Below the pieces are notes generated by a model that saw only the letters and a program-made list of their open reading frames with translations, was not told the DNA's origin and did not search any database. A DNA stretch of 64,000 bases from positions 496,001-560,000 of the forward strand of contig JAJIRX010000829.1 in NCBI GenBank assembly GCA_023853785.1, in the 5' to 3' direction. Position numbers and translations under genes: made by a program. Source of the stretch: Psilocybe azurescens (taxonomy: Eukaryota > Basidiomycota > Agaricomycetes > Agaricales > Agrocybaceae). Shown here in pieces: positions 24,667 to 38,860 of the stretch. How positions within the stretch are numbered: the stretch's first letter is position 1; the number at the start of each line of letters is the position of its first letter.

Positions 24667-27600
24667 CTATCCATAATTCAACGCATCGCCAGACGCGCCT
24701 TCTTCCGAATCATCGCGGCGCATTGGCGGCGGCGGCGGCGGTCCTCGATGTCGGTCATAATCTCTGCCATCCTTGTCTCCTCTATCCCTATCGCCCCTAT
24801 CCCGATCCCGATCCCTATTAGGAATACCCATCGCAACACCTCCACTTACAGGCCCACTAACGGGTTTTAGCGGTAATCCTGGGGCCAAAGGTAACTTCAT
24901 CCCACCCGACCCCGAAGGCGCATTGCCAGCGTGGTTGTGATGATTATAGTTGCCACCTCCACCGGCTCCTCCCCGTTGATAGTCCCTTCGATCCCCACGA
25001 GGTCCCGGGCCCCTTCCTGGTCCTGGTCCGGGGCCATAACCCTGTTGGAATGGCATCGAATTCGGATGTGGAGGGCGAGGAAGCTGTAGGGTACCCCACC
25101 AGGCCCAGGATTCCCATTCGGGAACGAGCCAGGAATAAGCGGCACTAAACCAGGCTGGAAAGGCGCTGGAGGATGCGGGAGCCCTCCTGGTACTGGTACT
25201 GGTACTGGTTGATTATAATTATGATTAGATGGTCCGTGATTATAGTTACTGCTGTTGTTGTTAAAGTTGGTGTTAAGGTTGTTGTTTGGTGCTCCGAATG
25301 AAGGTGGCGGTGGTAGCCCATGGTGAAGGTTATGATGCGGAGGAGGATGAAGCCCACCGAATGTGGGATGTGGCCCATTTGGCGGCCCTGGAGGAAATGC
25401 TTGTCTAGGTCCTCGTCGATCCATTCCGTCGCCGCCATAAGGATGCTGTTGCTGCTGCTGGAAATGCTGACCTCTTGATGGACCGCCTCTATTAAAGGGG
25501 GGATTTCCATGTGGCCTCTGTTGATTGACATGATGTATTCCAGGTGGAGGACCCTGGGGCATAGGCTGATGATTCCGGTGCCCGCGCTTATCAAATTCAT
25601 GAGAGGCTTCATAGGTAGGCAATCTAGATAAAATTGAAGACGTTTCAACATTTCCACCATAAAATGAAAGGAAGGAAAAACGGACGTCTTAGGATCAGCA
25701 GGCAAGGGGTCCGTCCAAAAGTAATCATGCTCCAAGGCCTGCGCAGCCGTAAGTCGGTCCCTCGGATTCAGCATTAACAATTTATCCAACAGATCTACTG
25801 TTTCCGGCCCAACACTATATATGCGCACGAGGAGATCGACAAGAGGTTTTCAGTACTCCATAACAGCAAAAAAAAATCAAAATACAAGGAAACATGCACA
25901 AACCTTTCATAAGTTTGCCGCAGCCTTCTCGGCTGGCTGTTGAACCGAGTGACACCTTCGCATCCAGGAAGCAGGTCATGATGGGGCCAATTGTGCTGGT
26001 TCGGCGCACCGCAAAGGACCCAAATCTTTTCCAGCTGGTCAAGGTCCGAAGTACCAGGCAAAATAGGTCTTCGCGTGAACATCTCTCCCAACACACATCT
26101 GGAAGGCCGCAGACACATCAGCTTTCGCGTTTTGCAAAGAACGCAGAGAAAAAGTAAACCGACCCGATACCCCAGATATCCACTTCCCCACCATAATGTC
26201 TCGCGCCTAGGAGAAGCTCCGGAGGGCGGTACCACCTCGTGACTACACAATTCGTATACTTCCTATCTCTACTCCGCTGACTGCCATCCGCCCGCGGGGC
26301 ATTCGCCGCACCCGAATCGAATGACCTCGCCAGACCGAAATCGGCAATCCGCAGTGTACCGTCGTTCGAGATGAGCAGGTTGGCAGCCTTCATGTCGCGG
26401 TGCAAGATGTGGTTCTAATGTCATTATCAGCGAAATGAAGGCACGAAGGGGTGTATAAATAGAAACCATACCCGATGCATATATTCTGTCCCTTCCAAAA
26501 GTTGCTTCATATAGAGTTTGATGTGACTTGGCTGGAGCTTTACGCGTTCGTTCTCCAGAAGCCCAGCAAGATCATGGTCCATGTAAGGAAACACCATGTA
26601 GACCGACAAAGGGTCTTTCTCTGTGCCTAAAACCAGCGTCAACGAAAGCTCCAAGAGTGATAAGGAGAAGATTGTTTACTTCGAACAACAAACATATCCA
26701 AAATGCTAATAATGCTTGGATGCTTCAGCGCTTTAAGAATCTTGATTTCGCGAAGGGCCGTTACAGGCATGCCTTCTTTCTCGTTATGCATCAGAATTCG
26801 CTTTAGAGCCACAACGACGCCGGTGGATTTTTGAATGGCTTTATGCACCTCTCTGAACGAACGTAAACAATACATCCAACAAAAGTAAGAGAGAAACGCT
26901 TACCCAAAAGTCCCTTCGCCCAGCTTGGTCGTTGCTTCATAATCCGACTGTAAACCACACCCCACAAACCCATGCCCATAAGCCTGCGTCTCCAACTTCG
27001 CAGGTCGTCGCTGCACAACCTTTCGTCTGATCAAAGGTAGCTTTGGCCGTTCGGGTTCTCTTGGCCGGTCCTTTACCTCACCATGTTCCCTCTGATCCTG
27101 CTGCTGCGAGCGAGAAGTGGCATCCTTGTGTTCCGGCCCATTAGCCATCGCTTTTGCGGTCGAAACAGACGGTAAATCCAAAGGCGGCGGAGAATGTCGA
27201 TCTGATGGCGCATCCGGCCGTTTCATCGTGATCTTCACGTGCGACTGAATAGGAGGAAGTTGTTCGTCCTTTAATCGCGTGTCGGGAGGTGGGGCGGGTG
27301 GAGGGGTAGACGAGGGCGGTCGAGGGCGGTCGTCAGCTGGTGGAGGCGGTGGCGGTGGGGGAGATGTTGAAGGGGAGCTGGCGTTTCAAGAGGAAGAGGA
27401 GGAAAGCCTGGTGGCAGGGGAGGGAGACTTGAAGGAGGAGGGGGAGGGGGAAGAGTTGAAGGCGGAGGAGGCAGGCCAGAGGGAAGAGGTGGGAGATTCG
27501 AAGGAGGAGGAGGTGGTAGTGATGTAGGTGGAGGAGGAAGCGACGGTGGAGGGCTTATTGGGCCTGAGCGAATAGATGGACCAGGAGATGGTGCTCGTGG

Positions 27601-28488
27601 AGACACGGGTCGATAGCTATCTGTGGTGTACTTATTATCATACCGACGGTCATTATATCCTCTATCTGAACCTCTTCTATCTGAATATCCTTCGTCTCTT
27701 GTCCAAGCGCGGCTATCATGTCGGTGGTCGTTGCGGTAATGTTGCCTGTCGTCTCGGTACCTTCGAGGGTAGTCTTCCCGTCGCCCATAGTTATCCCTAC
27801 TCCTACTCCTACTGCGGCTCCGACTTCGAGTCCTGTCACGTTCGTACACTCGTTCACGTCCACGTTCTCGAGAACGATCTCTGGGCTCTGCATAGTGGTT
27901 GAGAGGGCTGAAGTTACTCGGCTCGGGCAATCTGTGCCTGTTATCTTGATGTGGACTAGGAGAGCGACGTCTAGGAGAATAATGAGAAGTAGGTGACCTC
28001 CGACCTCGATCTCGGTGGTCTCTGGTGTTGTCGCGAGTGGATGCAAACTGGCTGCCTCCAGGCAGGGGCGCCATTCTTGAGAGTAAAGAGCCCCCATGAC
28101 CAGGAAGAGGAGGTTCCCAGTGATCGCCACCGTTGGGTTTCCCTGCGTGTCGAGGGAGGCTGCTTGGGCATATCATCCTTCTTTTGGCCTGTTTTTCTTC
28201 CAACTCCTCAAACACATTCAATGTCTTACCCTGCCGGTCGTTTGGCGCAACTCCAACACCACCCTTTGGAGGTTCCAATTTCTTCTTGAAAGGAAACGGC
28301 ATCCCTTTGGTGCCGCTTGTGGTAGGTTTTTGTGGTAATGCAATGGGTAAAATTGTAGGCTTTACTACCGGTGGCGGGTTGTCATCGACCTCTCCTTCTT
28401 CTGGAGACGACGTAATGAGTCGTTTAACATTTCGCGTTGGCTCTGGAGATCGTGAGGCGGGTCTTTTGCGGGGTGGCGGCGAGACCAT
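24667..28488 (-). CDS. bur1: Bur1/CDK9-type cyclin-dependent kinase with RS-rich N-terminus
   Basis: Exons 28488-26904, 26852-26680, 26626-26472, 26414-26164, 26098-25904, 25814-25686, 25623-24667; about 1148 aa. P-TEFb/Bur1 kinases phosphorylate the RNA polymerase II tail and elongation factors. Kinase motifs in order: [26 protein letters not shown] (the PITALRE helix), the [13 protein letters not shown] hinge, [18 protein letters not shown], the T-loop [18 protein letters not shown] and WGIGCVLGEMF. The DHDLAGLL and VVTRWYRP wording fits Bur1 better than Ctk1. The first 500 residues are unusual: Arg/Ser dipeptides ([12 protein letters not shown], about 215-230) then polyproline, recalling animal CDK12/13. 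The C-terminus is Gly/Pro/Gln/Asn-rich. Two single-base losses are inferred, in the T-run at 27384-27386 and the C-run at 25094-25097; exon phases need both. Confidence 0.9.
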
Positions 28489-29358
28489 TGGCAATAACTG
28501 GCAATGGCGCCAAAAGTTGGAGGACGTCGTAGTTTAAGGAGGAAATGCTGACATAATCACTTGCGTTGAAGCTGTGAGTCTGAACCTCATCTCGCCCAAA
28601 TCTCGCCCGATGGGGGCTCCAACCTGGTCACGGTCTCCATTGCGACCTCTTTGTTTTCTACTAAGAACTCTCCTTCAAAGATAGATGTGATGTTTTTTTA
28701 ACACGTCACCAAGAGTTGGGATATCTGATACACTATTTATGAAACTCTGAACTTCGCTCGTTCTGGCCACTGGTACAACACTGGCAAGTAAAATGTCGCA
28801 ACATTACCATAGTGCAATAGATGATAGGTGAATGAAATCAGTACTTGCAACGCCTAATCTGCCTTTAGTTAATACTCTAGAGGACTTTTTGCTATTCCTC
28901 GAGTATCCGACATTGTTGACGAAGTGCTAGGCCGGATGTTAGCACTTCAGATTCACGAATTACAGACGACTTGCATTTGCAGCAAATTTACAGAAGAATT
29001 TGCACCGTAAGTTCTGGGTGCAACAGTACAACAGCAAATAGGTCACCGTGGCGGCCAGGTTAGTGGGAACAGATTCATCGTAGAACTAAGTATTTGTCCC
29101 TGTTACTGGGAAAACAGCTTGCAAGCATCTACAATCACAATCGCGTCGCGTCGCGTACCACCTTTCTTCGCTCGATCCGCCACCTCCAGCGCTCCCCTGA
29201 CACAGAAGGCCTTCATAGGACCTATATACCCTAACACCCACAAAACTCTTCCTGTAGGTTCAGACGCGATCTATGACCAACATACCACCCGGTCTCGAGA
29301 ATAAGGGTGCTCTCAACCAGTATGCAAGTGGCGGCGACGAAAAAACTGGCTCTCGTAC
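28489..29358. other. divergent promoter region of kinase and Nudix genes
   Basis: No gene is supported. It must hold the promoters of the kinase (-) and the Nudix hydrolase (+). A short frame at 29119 has no conserved features. Confidence 0.45.
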
Positions 29359-30204
29359 ATGAAAATAAAGCAATATACCAATGCCTTCATTGTCAAAGAC
29401 GACCATGTGAGATCCCTCTTGTCTGCCACTTGCTGTGGACTTGTTCTGAGTTTTCTGTGTACTATGCTACTTAGGTTCTACTTGGCTATAAGAAACGTGG
29501 CTTCGGAAAAGGAAAGTGAGTATCCTCGCACTATGAGCCTTCTCGAACAGGCTATAATAGATAATCAACTCTACATAGATATAATGGATTCGGTGAGAAC
29601 TAGGGCACTTTGTTCTGCAATGGTGTAAGTATTCTGATAGATCGGATGTACCGTGTACAGGTGGCAAAGTTGAGCCGGAAGAAACATCATTGCAGGCCGC
29701 TGTACGTGAACTAGAGGTATCTCATTGCATATCTTCTCCTGGCATATGTCCTGAAACAAGGGATGCAAGGAAGAATCCGGTGTTACCGCCCCTCTTGAGC
29801 ACGCAGGCAGTCTTCTTTTCGTAAGCGAAGGAGTGGAATGTGCCTTCCAGATCGAAATCTATCGCACAGACACTTATGAAGGAACTATCACAGAGTAAGC
29901 CTCACGACCTCTTCCATCCCTCACTTTCCAGCTCACATTCTCATCGATTACACAAAGATCCGACGAGATGCGACCAGAATGGTTTTCAGCTATTGCACCA
30001 ACCAGCTCTAGCGCCGAAGTGAACTTGAAAGGAGAAGGACAGGCGTCCCCCTCTATTCCTTTCTCCCAGATGTGGGAGAGCGACCCAGTCTGGTTCCCTC
30101 TCTTAATCTCGAAGCAAAAATTTGCGGGACGTGCAGACTTCACGCGAGACGGGGAGGAATTTAAGCTACACAGATGGTGGTATGCGACGGTATCTTCAAG
30201 CTGA
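29359..30204 (+). CDS. MTH1-like Nudix hydrolase (oxidised purine nucleoside triphosphatase)
   Basis: Exons 29359-29406, 29475-29515, 29579-29592, 29661-29716, 29770-29894 and 29958-30204 give exactly 176 aa. The Nudix box GGKVEPEETSLQAAVRELEE followed by ESGV fits GX5EX7REUXEEXGU with every key residue. Flanking motifs match human MTH1: YTNAFIV, LLGYKKRGFGKGKYNGFGG, SDEMRPEWF, QMWESDPVWFPLLL-like. MTH1 cleans 8-oxo-dGTP and 2-hydroxy-dATP from the nucleotide pool. Exon 3 is only 14 nt (codes YNGF) yet is needed to join LLGYKK to the Nudix box. Exon 6 has about 17 extra residues between EWF and PFSQMW compared with MTH1; an unspliced or lineage-specific insert is possible. Confidence 0.9.
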
Positions 30205-30981
30205 ATATCTTCATCGTCGGATATCCTTCATTTTTTGCTCTATTTAGATTGACATATGGAACTTTGTTACCCCTTGTTTACACTTTCTAACAAGAACTCG
30301 TCCAGGATCCTTATTTAGGTTCATTTCTCCTTCCCCGCTCTCCTGCCATTTTTATAGGATCAACTGACCATTCACTAATACAAATGCTATGTGTATATGG
30401 GGTCACGCTCCTGTGCAAGACATTATTGCTACCTTTGGATTAATTTCGATGTTAGAAAGTTTAGTAAACAATCACAAGACTAATTCTTGATACTGAGGCT
30501 ATGACAATCAAATTTAGGCGCCCATCGATCTTCAAGTTCTGGCCATCGCTCGTAGATTACAACTTTGCTCCTCCCTTCATCACTGTTTGTTAGTCCCCTG
30601 TATGTGCTCCCAGTCTTTGCCAACTCCCAAAACTTGATCAGATGGCTCATCGCGCAAGTCGCAACCATAATGCTTCAGATCGGCTATTTGCTTCCAAAGT
30701 GCATGGTAAAGTGAATTGGTCTTCCGCGGTCAGACGTATCAGGACACAGCGCGCATTCTTAGAATTCTCTGGCATCAGCATGGAAGGACCCATTCTGTAC
30801 TCCTAGGTTGAGCCCCAAATCCATGGCAAATCTGTAGTCTCCTATGCGCATGGCCAGACATAAGTAGTAATATAATAGCCAAAATACTGCGTCCTAGTCG
30901 ACGATAAACATCAGCACATAGTATAGATAGATAGATGTCAGTAAAGTACAAGAGGATTCGCCTACTCATGCGGATGGAAAA
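30205..30981. other. intergenic, convergent gene ends
   Basis: Between the 3' ends of the Nudix gene (+) and the membrane protein (-). No gene is seen. Confidence 0.5.
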
Positions 30982-32350
30982 TTATACTGGATTCACACAT
31001 TCATACCATTGTATGACACTGCCGATTAAAAAGCCCAGCCACCCCAAAAAGTCGACAAAGCACTCTCGTATTCTGAGCCGCTGCTCGTCATTGCGGCATA
31101 GCCAAAGGCTCCTGACAAGGTGAATCCAACGGCACCAATGAAATTCCATACTGAAGTTCGGGCTCGATCTCAACAAGGAAATACATAGCGGAGAATAAGT
31201 GGCATGCATACCTCCAACTTGCCATCCGAGAGATGTTATCGTGGGCTTCCACCAAACGTTTTGTGCTTCGAGCATGATGAAGGTCCTACCAAGTATAACT
31301 TGAAAATCAATGGTTTGGAAACTTGAAGATGTATAATTTGGTACTGACGCGCTTATCATGAATCCAGTACCACCAATGACTTGTGGGGTCCAAAATATAC
31401 CATCATTGAGACCTTGGTTATTCATTAATCCTTCTTGAATGTTAGGTATTGCAGTAAACCTTGCACGAAGATTATGAGATCCCATAAGAAAATGGACCAG
31501 CAAAGAGAGCGTACCCGCTTATCCAGAATATACTGGCCGCTAACAATTGAAAGAAGGCCCCAAGAAACCCTAGCTCACGGAAATATTTTCCACTTGCAGA
31601 AAACCAAATCCAACGATGCTTTGGCGGGCCGTCGTCGCGCTTTGTAATGTCTGGAGAAGGAGTCCGTGGCTCATTTCCTGCAGCCGTTTCACTATTTCCA
31701 TTGCTAGTATTTCTGGAATTCGATGTCAAGAGTTCTTTCACATTCCATCCAAATCGTGTAGCGTCTTCTCTGTTCCATGCTTCTAGAATGCCAAATATCG
31801 AGCCTAACTCGAATAAAGTGGCACCCAGGAAGGCCGTCCATCCTTGGCTATTGGGAGCCTTCATGAAGCTCGAGTCACTGAATGGAAGAAAGGCAGCAAA
31901 GCCGTTGATGACCCAGACTATACTGCCTAAAGTGAACCACTGAAGCACGTCGAAAGCATAGCGTAAGTCGGTATCAGAACTGTAGGCGAAATGCAAAATA
32001 CGCACTACGGCGACCCACCAGCTAACGTTCCAGTACTCGAGACGGCGCATATTGGCTAGTCGAAGCCAGAACGAACGAAGCCGAGTCGAAGGCCGTTTAT
32101 ACAGACCTTTGCGATGCCATCGCGAAAACCAATTCTGCGTCGCCCCATCCTCGATTGTAAGCGTTGCATGCGTAGGATGGAAAATATGGCCCAATGGTTT
32201 TGGGAGTGCATTCCTAGCACACTCTTTCACCACTGATGGATGAGGAGTATGGTGCCACCGTGGTATATGGTAGTGGCCTTTATGCTTGACGAAGCGGGTT
32301 CGCAACTGTGCGAATTTCTCTGGGTCTCCTGAACCTGATGGCGACTGCAT
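30982..32350 (-). CDS. multi-pass integral membrane protein, fungal, function unknown
   Basis: Exons 32350-31515, 31459-31349, 31285-31212 and 31150-30982; about 396 aa. The N-terminus is soluble and basic. Hydrophobic spans follow: NVSWWVAVVRILHFAY, LGSIVWVINGFAAFLPF, AFLGATLFELGSIFGIL, FLGAFFQLLAASIFWIS, VIGGTGFMISA, then FIGAVGFTLSGAFGYAAM and FLIGSVIQWYE near the end. This layout fits a fungus-wide family of predicted membrane proteins without known function. In the last exon the good frame (GFTLSGAFGYAAM) and the terminal frame (IGSVIQWYE) are offset by one base; a lost A in the run at 31028-31032 explains it and the exon phases agree. Confidence 0.75.
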
Positions 32351-32909
32351 TGGAATTCAAGATAATAAAGCGGGTGTTCAAGTTCAACGTTAACGTTCAG
32401 AGTCGGACTCGCGTGAGTAGATTTCTCTGAAATACATGATTTACTCCACTACGCTCTCATCGGGGCCTAGGCTGACGTCGGTTTTTAAAATAAAGATAGA
32501 TTTGATCAATTCGGAGAAACATGGAGAAAACCTTGAGAAAAGGGACAGCGTGGGGCGCCCTGATGGCGACAACAAAGCCGAAGTATCATCTGACAATGAG
32601 AAAGAGGAAGTGAGAGTTGGAATACTCAAACCAAAAGAATCGTACGGCTAGAGAGAAAACAAAAGCAATGGCAGATCATTCATTCATTCGCCCTATTGGA
32701 GGTGAGAGTCAAGTGAGAGTTTGATGAGAGCCACTAACCTATATGTACGACTTATAGCTGAGGACGAGTTCAGTATTTGCTTATGTTGACATAGCCAAAC
32801 ATCAGACAGGAGAAACGTGACCAAGTGGACGCGTACGCCATCCAAACTTCGACCTCGATAGACTACAGTGACTTCCACTTTATACATCGCCTGTCGATTC
32901 CACTCTGCT
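32351..32909. other. divergent promoter region, membrane protein and rpt6
   Basis: Leader region of two divergent genes. A small open frame at 32436 lacks any support. Confidence 0.45.
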
Positions 32910-34407
<1,498 letters not shown>

Positions 34408-35309
34408 ACCTCGTTCCTCGCCTTTATTGTATTGTAGTATTCTCGATATCCATTTCCTTTTCTTTTTTCAAAAGTGAACCGAGAAGTGCACTACTGCCTT
34501 GGGTTTCTGCTCGCACACTTGACTTTCAATAGCCTAATATCTGATTTCATTCTGGTGGTATCAATCTGCGAAAACAAAATGTCGGGTTTGTTTGAACAAT
34601 AGAGAGCTTGCAGGTTGCAGCTGTTGGACGATTCGCGAAATGCGCTTCTCCTAGGTACTTTGACCGGCCCTAAATTAACTGTCAAACCGCGAAACGCAAC
34701 GTGAAAACAGAACTTTATCGTCTTTTACTTGCCACTGTCGAAATTGGGTTGACAAAGCTCCTTAATGTTCCCCCAAAGTGTTCTACTGTAATGGATATAA
34801 AACGCTGCTGTCTACAAGGGATGGTCTTGAAATGCTCCAAATGGGTCCGATAAATGAGTAATGGTCTTCTTCGCATTACGCCACCCCAGATGGCAGCGGA
34901 TGCTCGACGAGGAGAAGCTTGATTTTTGCCAAAACCCTATTGGGTTGAATTAAAGCTCCGTGGACCCGTACCTTCTCTCGAGTCTCATGTGTGTCGTACA
35001 ATCATGTCAATATCCAAAAAGACGAATGCGCAAACAGTCACATAATCTTATGCACCATTTGGCTTCATTCCAGACCGCAAGACCTCAGAGCCTTTCGCGT
35101 ATCTTCGCCAGTCTGTGTTAGGCGCTCATGAAGAAGGATTAGGATGAATTCTTGCGGAAGGAAACTCAAAGGGGTGTAACTAGCCGCGTGGTGACGGAAG
35201 AGAAGGATCATCAAAGGCTAAAAAAACTTTGCATAAAAGGGCGCACTTACGTGACCTGTCCGCTTTCTCCGTTTCTTCTTTTTTTCTCGGTTGGACGCAA
35301 CCTGTCGAC
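34408..35309. other. intergenic
   Basis: 900 bp between rpt6 and helicase B, both on the plus strand. No gene, repeat or RNA is recognised. The start of helicase B is preceded by a T/C-rich run at 35260-35290. Confidence 0.5.
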
Positions 35310-38300
35310 ATGGCAGGGAATTGCCCCAACGTCCTCGCTCAGGGCACTTGCTCAGACACCAGCTGCACGTACAGCCATACCATCACCACTTGCGACGCCT
35401 GCAACCTCGTCTTCGTCGACGACGACGCGTACCAGAGCCATCTTTCAAGCACAAAGCATAAAAGCAGAGTTTCTGGATCCTCGGTCGTGTCTCATTGCAG
35501 CGTTTGTATTGCAAATATCACTGGCGGAGAAAAAGGGTGGGACGTACATATCAAAGGCAAACGACACGCCAACAACGTCATTATAAAAGGAGTCTCCGCT
35601 GAAACGCTACCTCAAGCAGCCACCACCACAACGAAGAACACATTTTGCGATTTGTGTCAAAGCATGGTGTATAATCCTCACTGGAATGCGCATATTAAGA
35701 GCGACCGGCACCAATCTCGCGAGTCTTTCACTCGATATAGGAGTGCCTTAGAAGATGCCGAGGCAGACAAAAACGGCGTGACTATCGAAGGAAACTTCGA
35801 CTTCGACTTTGTAGATCCAGCGACTGCCCAAGGCGGAGTGCATACCTATGTCAGTATCATAACTTCTGCGGTTCATTCAAGATGTGTATTGTCCGAGCTG
35901 CGGCTCGCGTCCAGTCAAGGGACGAGGACCATCATTCCTGTGTGAGTGGCTTTTCTCACCTTTTGGGCGCCTTTGTTGAGTTTACTCCAGATTTTCCGCT
36001 GTATTACAAGGCACTGCACGAAGCATCACGTCCCGAAGCCCGTTGACTGTAACTATCACTCTTAGGCAAGGCCATATTGGCCGCTACGAGGACCGGCTGG
36101 AGTTCATCTTTGAAGACACGCAACTCAGGAAAGTCTTCGTCATCATTCGCACCTTGAAGGCAATTGTTGGGTACAAAGCCGATCATGAAGCGCTGCGACC
36201 AAGGGCGCCGTATGTGCCTCGCACACGTTCCGCGTACAAACCCATCACCAATGTCGTCGAAGGTATCAAGCCTCCAGCTCTGAGTGCCGTTAAATATATT
36301 GTTCGTCTTCCTCGGACGGATATACCACATCAATTGCAGGCCATGTTGGCGGCCTCCGAGTCGACACATAGGCTCATGAGCAACATCAAAAGGATTTTCA
36401 TGCCAAATTCTTTAAACAGCGACACGTATGGGAAACACTTCAAGAATCTGCTATGGATTGAGGAATATAAAATGGAGTATGTACCACCATTGATTTCGTT
36501 CCGGCAGTGCGATTCTTATTCAACATCAGGCAGGATTTGGAGAGATATGATATTCTGGAAGCGACATTGGCCAAATACAACAGTTACTACTAGTGAGTCA
36601 ACCACGAACAGTCCAAAGTGTACTTGTATTAATTCCATGTTGACTATTAGCTTGGAAGTTCCAGGGTTAGCAGAGAAACGTCCCAGTGTTTTAGTTGGTG
36701 AGTACATATAGTCGAATGTGACGTCTGTTATTTACGTTAACATCCTGTCCCACAAGGCGACCTTATACTTGTTCAGGAGAGGGGTATTAGAGACGGACGC
36801 TGGTTCGAAGGACATGTACACGTCGTTCGTCAATCCGAAGTTGGCCTTCGATTCCATGGTTCCTTTACGCAGCATCCCGAAGGAAGACGATTCCACGTCC
36901 GCTTCAAACTAAACCGCATTCCTTCCCGTCGCCAACACCAGGCTATGGATAGTGCATTCACCGAAGATCGCGTTCTTTTCCCTCGTGTTTCCCACATTGC
37001 TCCCGGACCTGCTCGCCGACCTGCGAGCGTTGGTATGAAGCTGATTAATCCATTATTAACGTTGAACGCGCCACAACTTCAAGCGGTCGCATCAATTGTG
37101 ACATTACGTCCTGGTTCTCCTCCGTTTATTGTATTCGGGCCGTGAGTTTTTTCCATTACTTACAACTTGAAGTGTATCACCTTTACCTAAATCACCTCTT
37201 CAGACCTGGGACGGGAAAGACGATCACTATAGTAGAGGCTATTCTACAGGTTCTGGAGGCCGATCCTCGGGCTAGAATCCTTGCATGTGCTCCCAGCAAC
37301 TCTGCGGCCGACCTTATTGCCTCTCGCCTTCGAGTGGATCGAGTGACTCGAGAAGATCGCAAGCTCAACGTGAACCAACTATTCCGTTTTTACGCTGCGT
37401 CGCGCTTCAAAAATCAAGTACCTGACGATTTGCTGCCATTCACAGCAACTTTACCTGATGGGCATTTTACAGTTCCGCCTATGCACAAGTTGCGAAACTA
37501 CAGGGTAGTGGTGTCGACATGCGTCTCTGCATCCTTTTCGGCCGGAATTGGCATGGCTCGTGGACATTTTACGCATATATTTATTGACGAAGCCGGCCAG
37601 GCGACCGAGCCTGAGGCCTTTGTTTCTATCAAGACCATGGCAGACAGTAACACAAATATCATCCTTTCAGGCGACCCGAAACAACTCGGCCCAATCGTTC
37701 GCTCCGCTATTACCAGAGAACTCGGCCTAGAGAAGAGCTATCTCGAACGACTGATGGACAGTGAGCCTTATGACCTGAAAAACTCGTACGGTAAAAGGTA
37801 TGTGGCAGGAGTGCCGCTGTCTTCCAAATACCTATCATGTCGACTTATTAGACGTTTTCTCCAAGTGTTGTCAAGCTTGTCAAAAATTTCAGGTCGCATG
37901 ACGCTATATTAAAGTTCCCAAATCAAACCTTTTATGAAAACGAACTGCAGCAGTGTGCCCAGCCATCCATTATCAACGCGTATTTGGACTCTTCGTACCT
38001 GCCTTCAAAGAAATTCCCGGTTGTTTTCCACGCCGTTGCCGGGAAAGATGACCGGGAGGCATCGTCTCCGTCTTTTTCAACATTGATGAAATTACACAAA
38101 TCAAAAGTTATGTGCAGAGGCTGAAGTCTGACCGGGCTTTCCGCACAGGTATTGTGTATTCCTTTCAATGTCGTGTCTTTCAAATCTGATTTGGTTTCTC
38201 TCTAACCATTCAGCTGATAAAGACATTGGAATCATCGCTCCTTACCACGCACAATGCGTCAAATTAAGGGCGGCTTTACGAAATGTCGCAGACGATGTCA

Positions 38301-38860
38301 AGATAGGCTCGGTTGAAGAGTTCCAAGGACAGGTACGTCAGCCGTTAATCTCATCTCATCCATTACGAGAGGCTTATCCATTCATTGTATGTACACAGGA
38401 ACGCAAGATCATCTTGATTTCCACTGTTAGAAGCAGCAAGGAGTTCGTGGAGTACGACTTGAAACATACCCTCGGCTTTGTGGCCAATCCCCGACGCTTC
38501 AATGGTATGTCTACGCTATCTCTCTTTCGTCACATTCTCACCGAAAAGCCTCATCTAGTTGCGGTGACGAGGGCCCAGGCGTTGCTTATCATTGTCGGCG
38601 ACCCACAGGTCCTGTCTCTCGACCCACTCTGGAGGTCGTTCCTCAATTACATATACTTGCAAGGCGGATGGACTGGCCCGGATATTACATGGGACCCTAA
38701 TATTCCTGTGGATGAGGCTGGTGGGTACGATAAGGATGTTCGTCAGACTGCGACGCTTGATATGAATGAGTTTGCGAGGCGTATGGAAGGCCTCGCGTTA
38801 GCTGATGTCGACGAGGATTTGGACGCTAATGTGGATAGACCATGGCGCGATGTCGAGTAG
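35310..38860 (+). CDS. CCCH/C2H2 zinc-finger SF1 RNA helicase, UPF1/MOV10-like (copy B)
   Basis: Exons 35310-35941, 35991-36476, 36530-36592, 36651-36697, 36757-37141, 37204-37797, 37866-38148, 38214-38332, 38399-38504, 38559-38860; about 1005 aa. The N-terminus has a C-x8-C-x4-C-x3-H finger (residues 5-23) and three U1/matrin-like C2H2 fingers (CDAC...H...H, CSVC...H...H, CDLC...H...H). Helicase motifs: [40 protein letters not shown]. The start is the first ATG before the CCCH finger. One base is missing at about 38071, where copy C and helicase A keep the SPSFFNI frame, so this is probably an error. It differs from copy A by an extra intron (36698-36756) and lacks A's first intron. Its 3' part, from intron 3 on, belongs to the tandem duplication. 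Confidence 0.87.
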
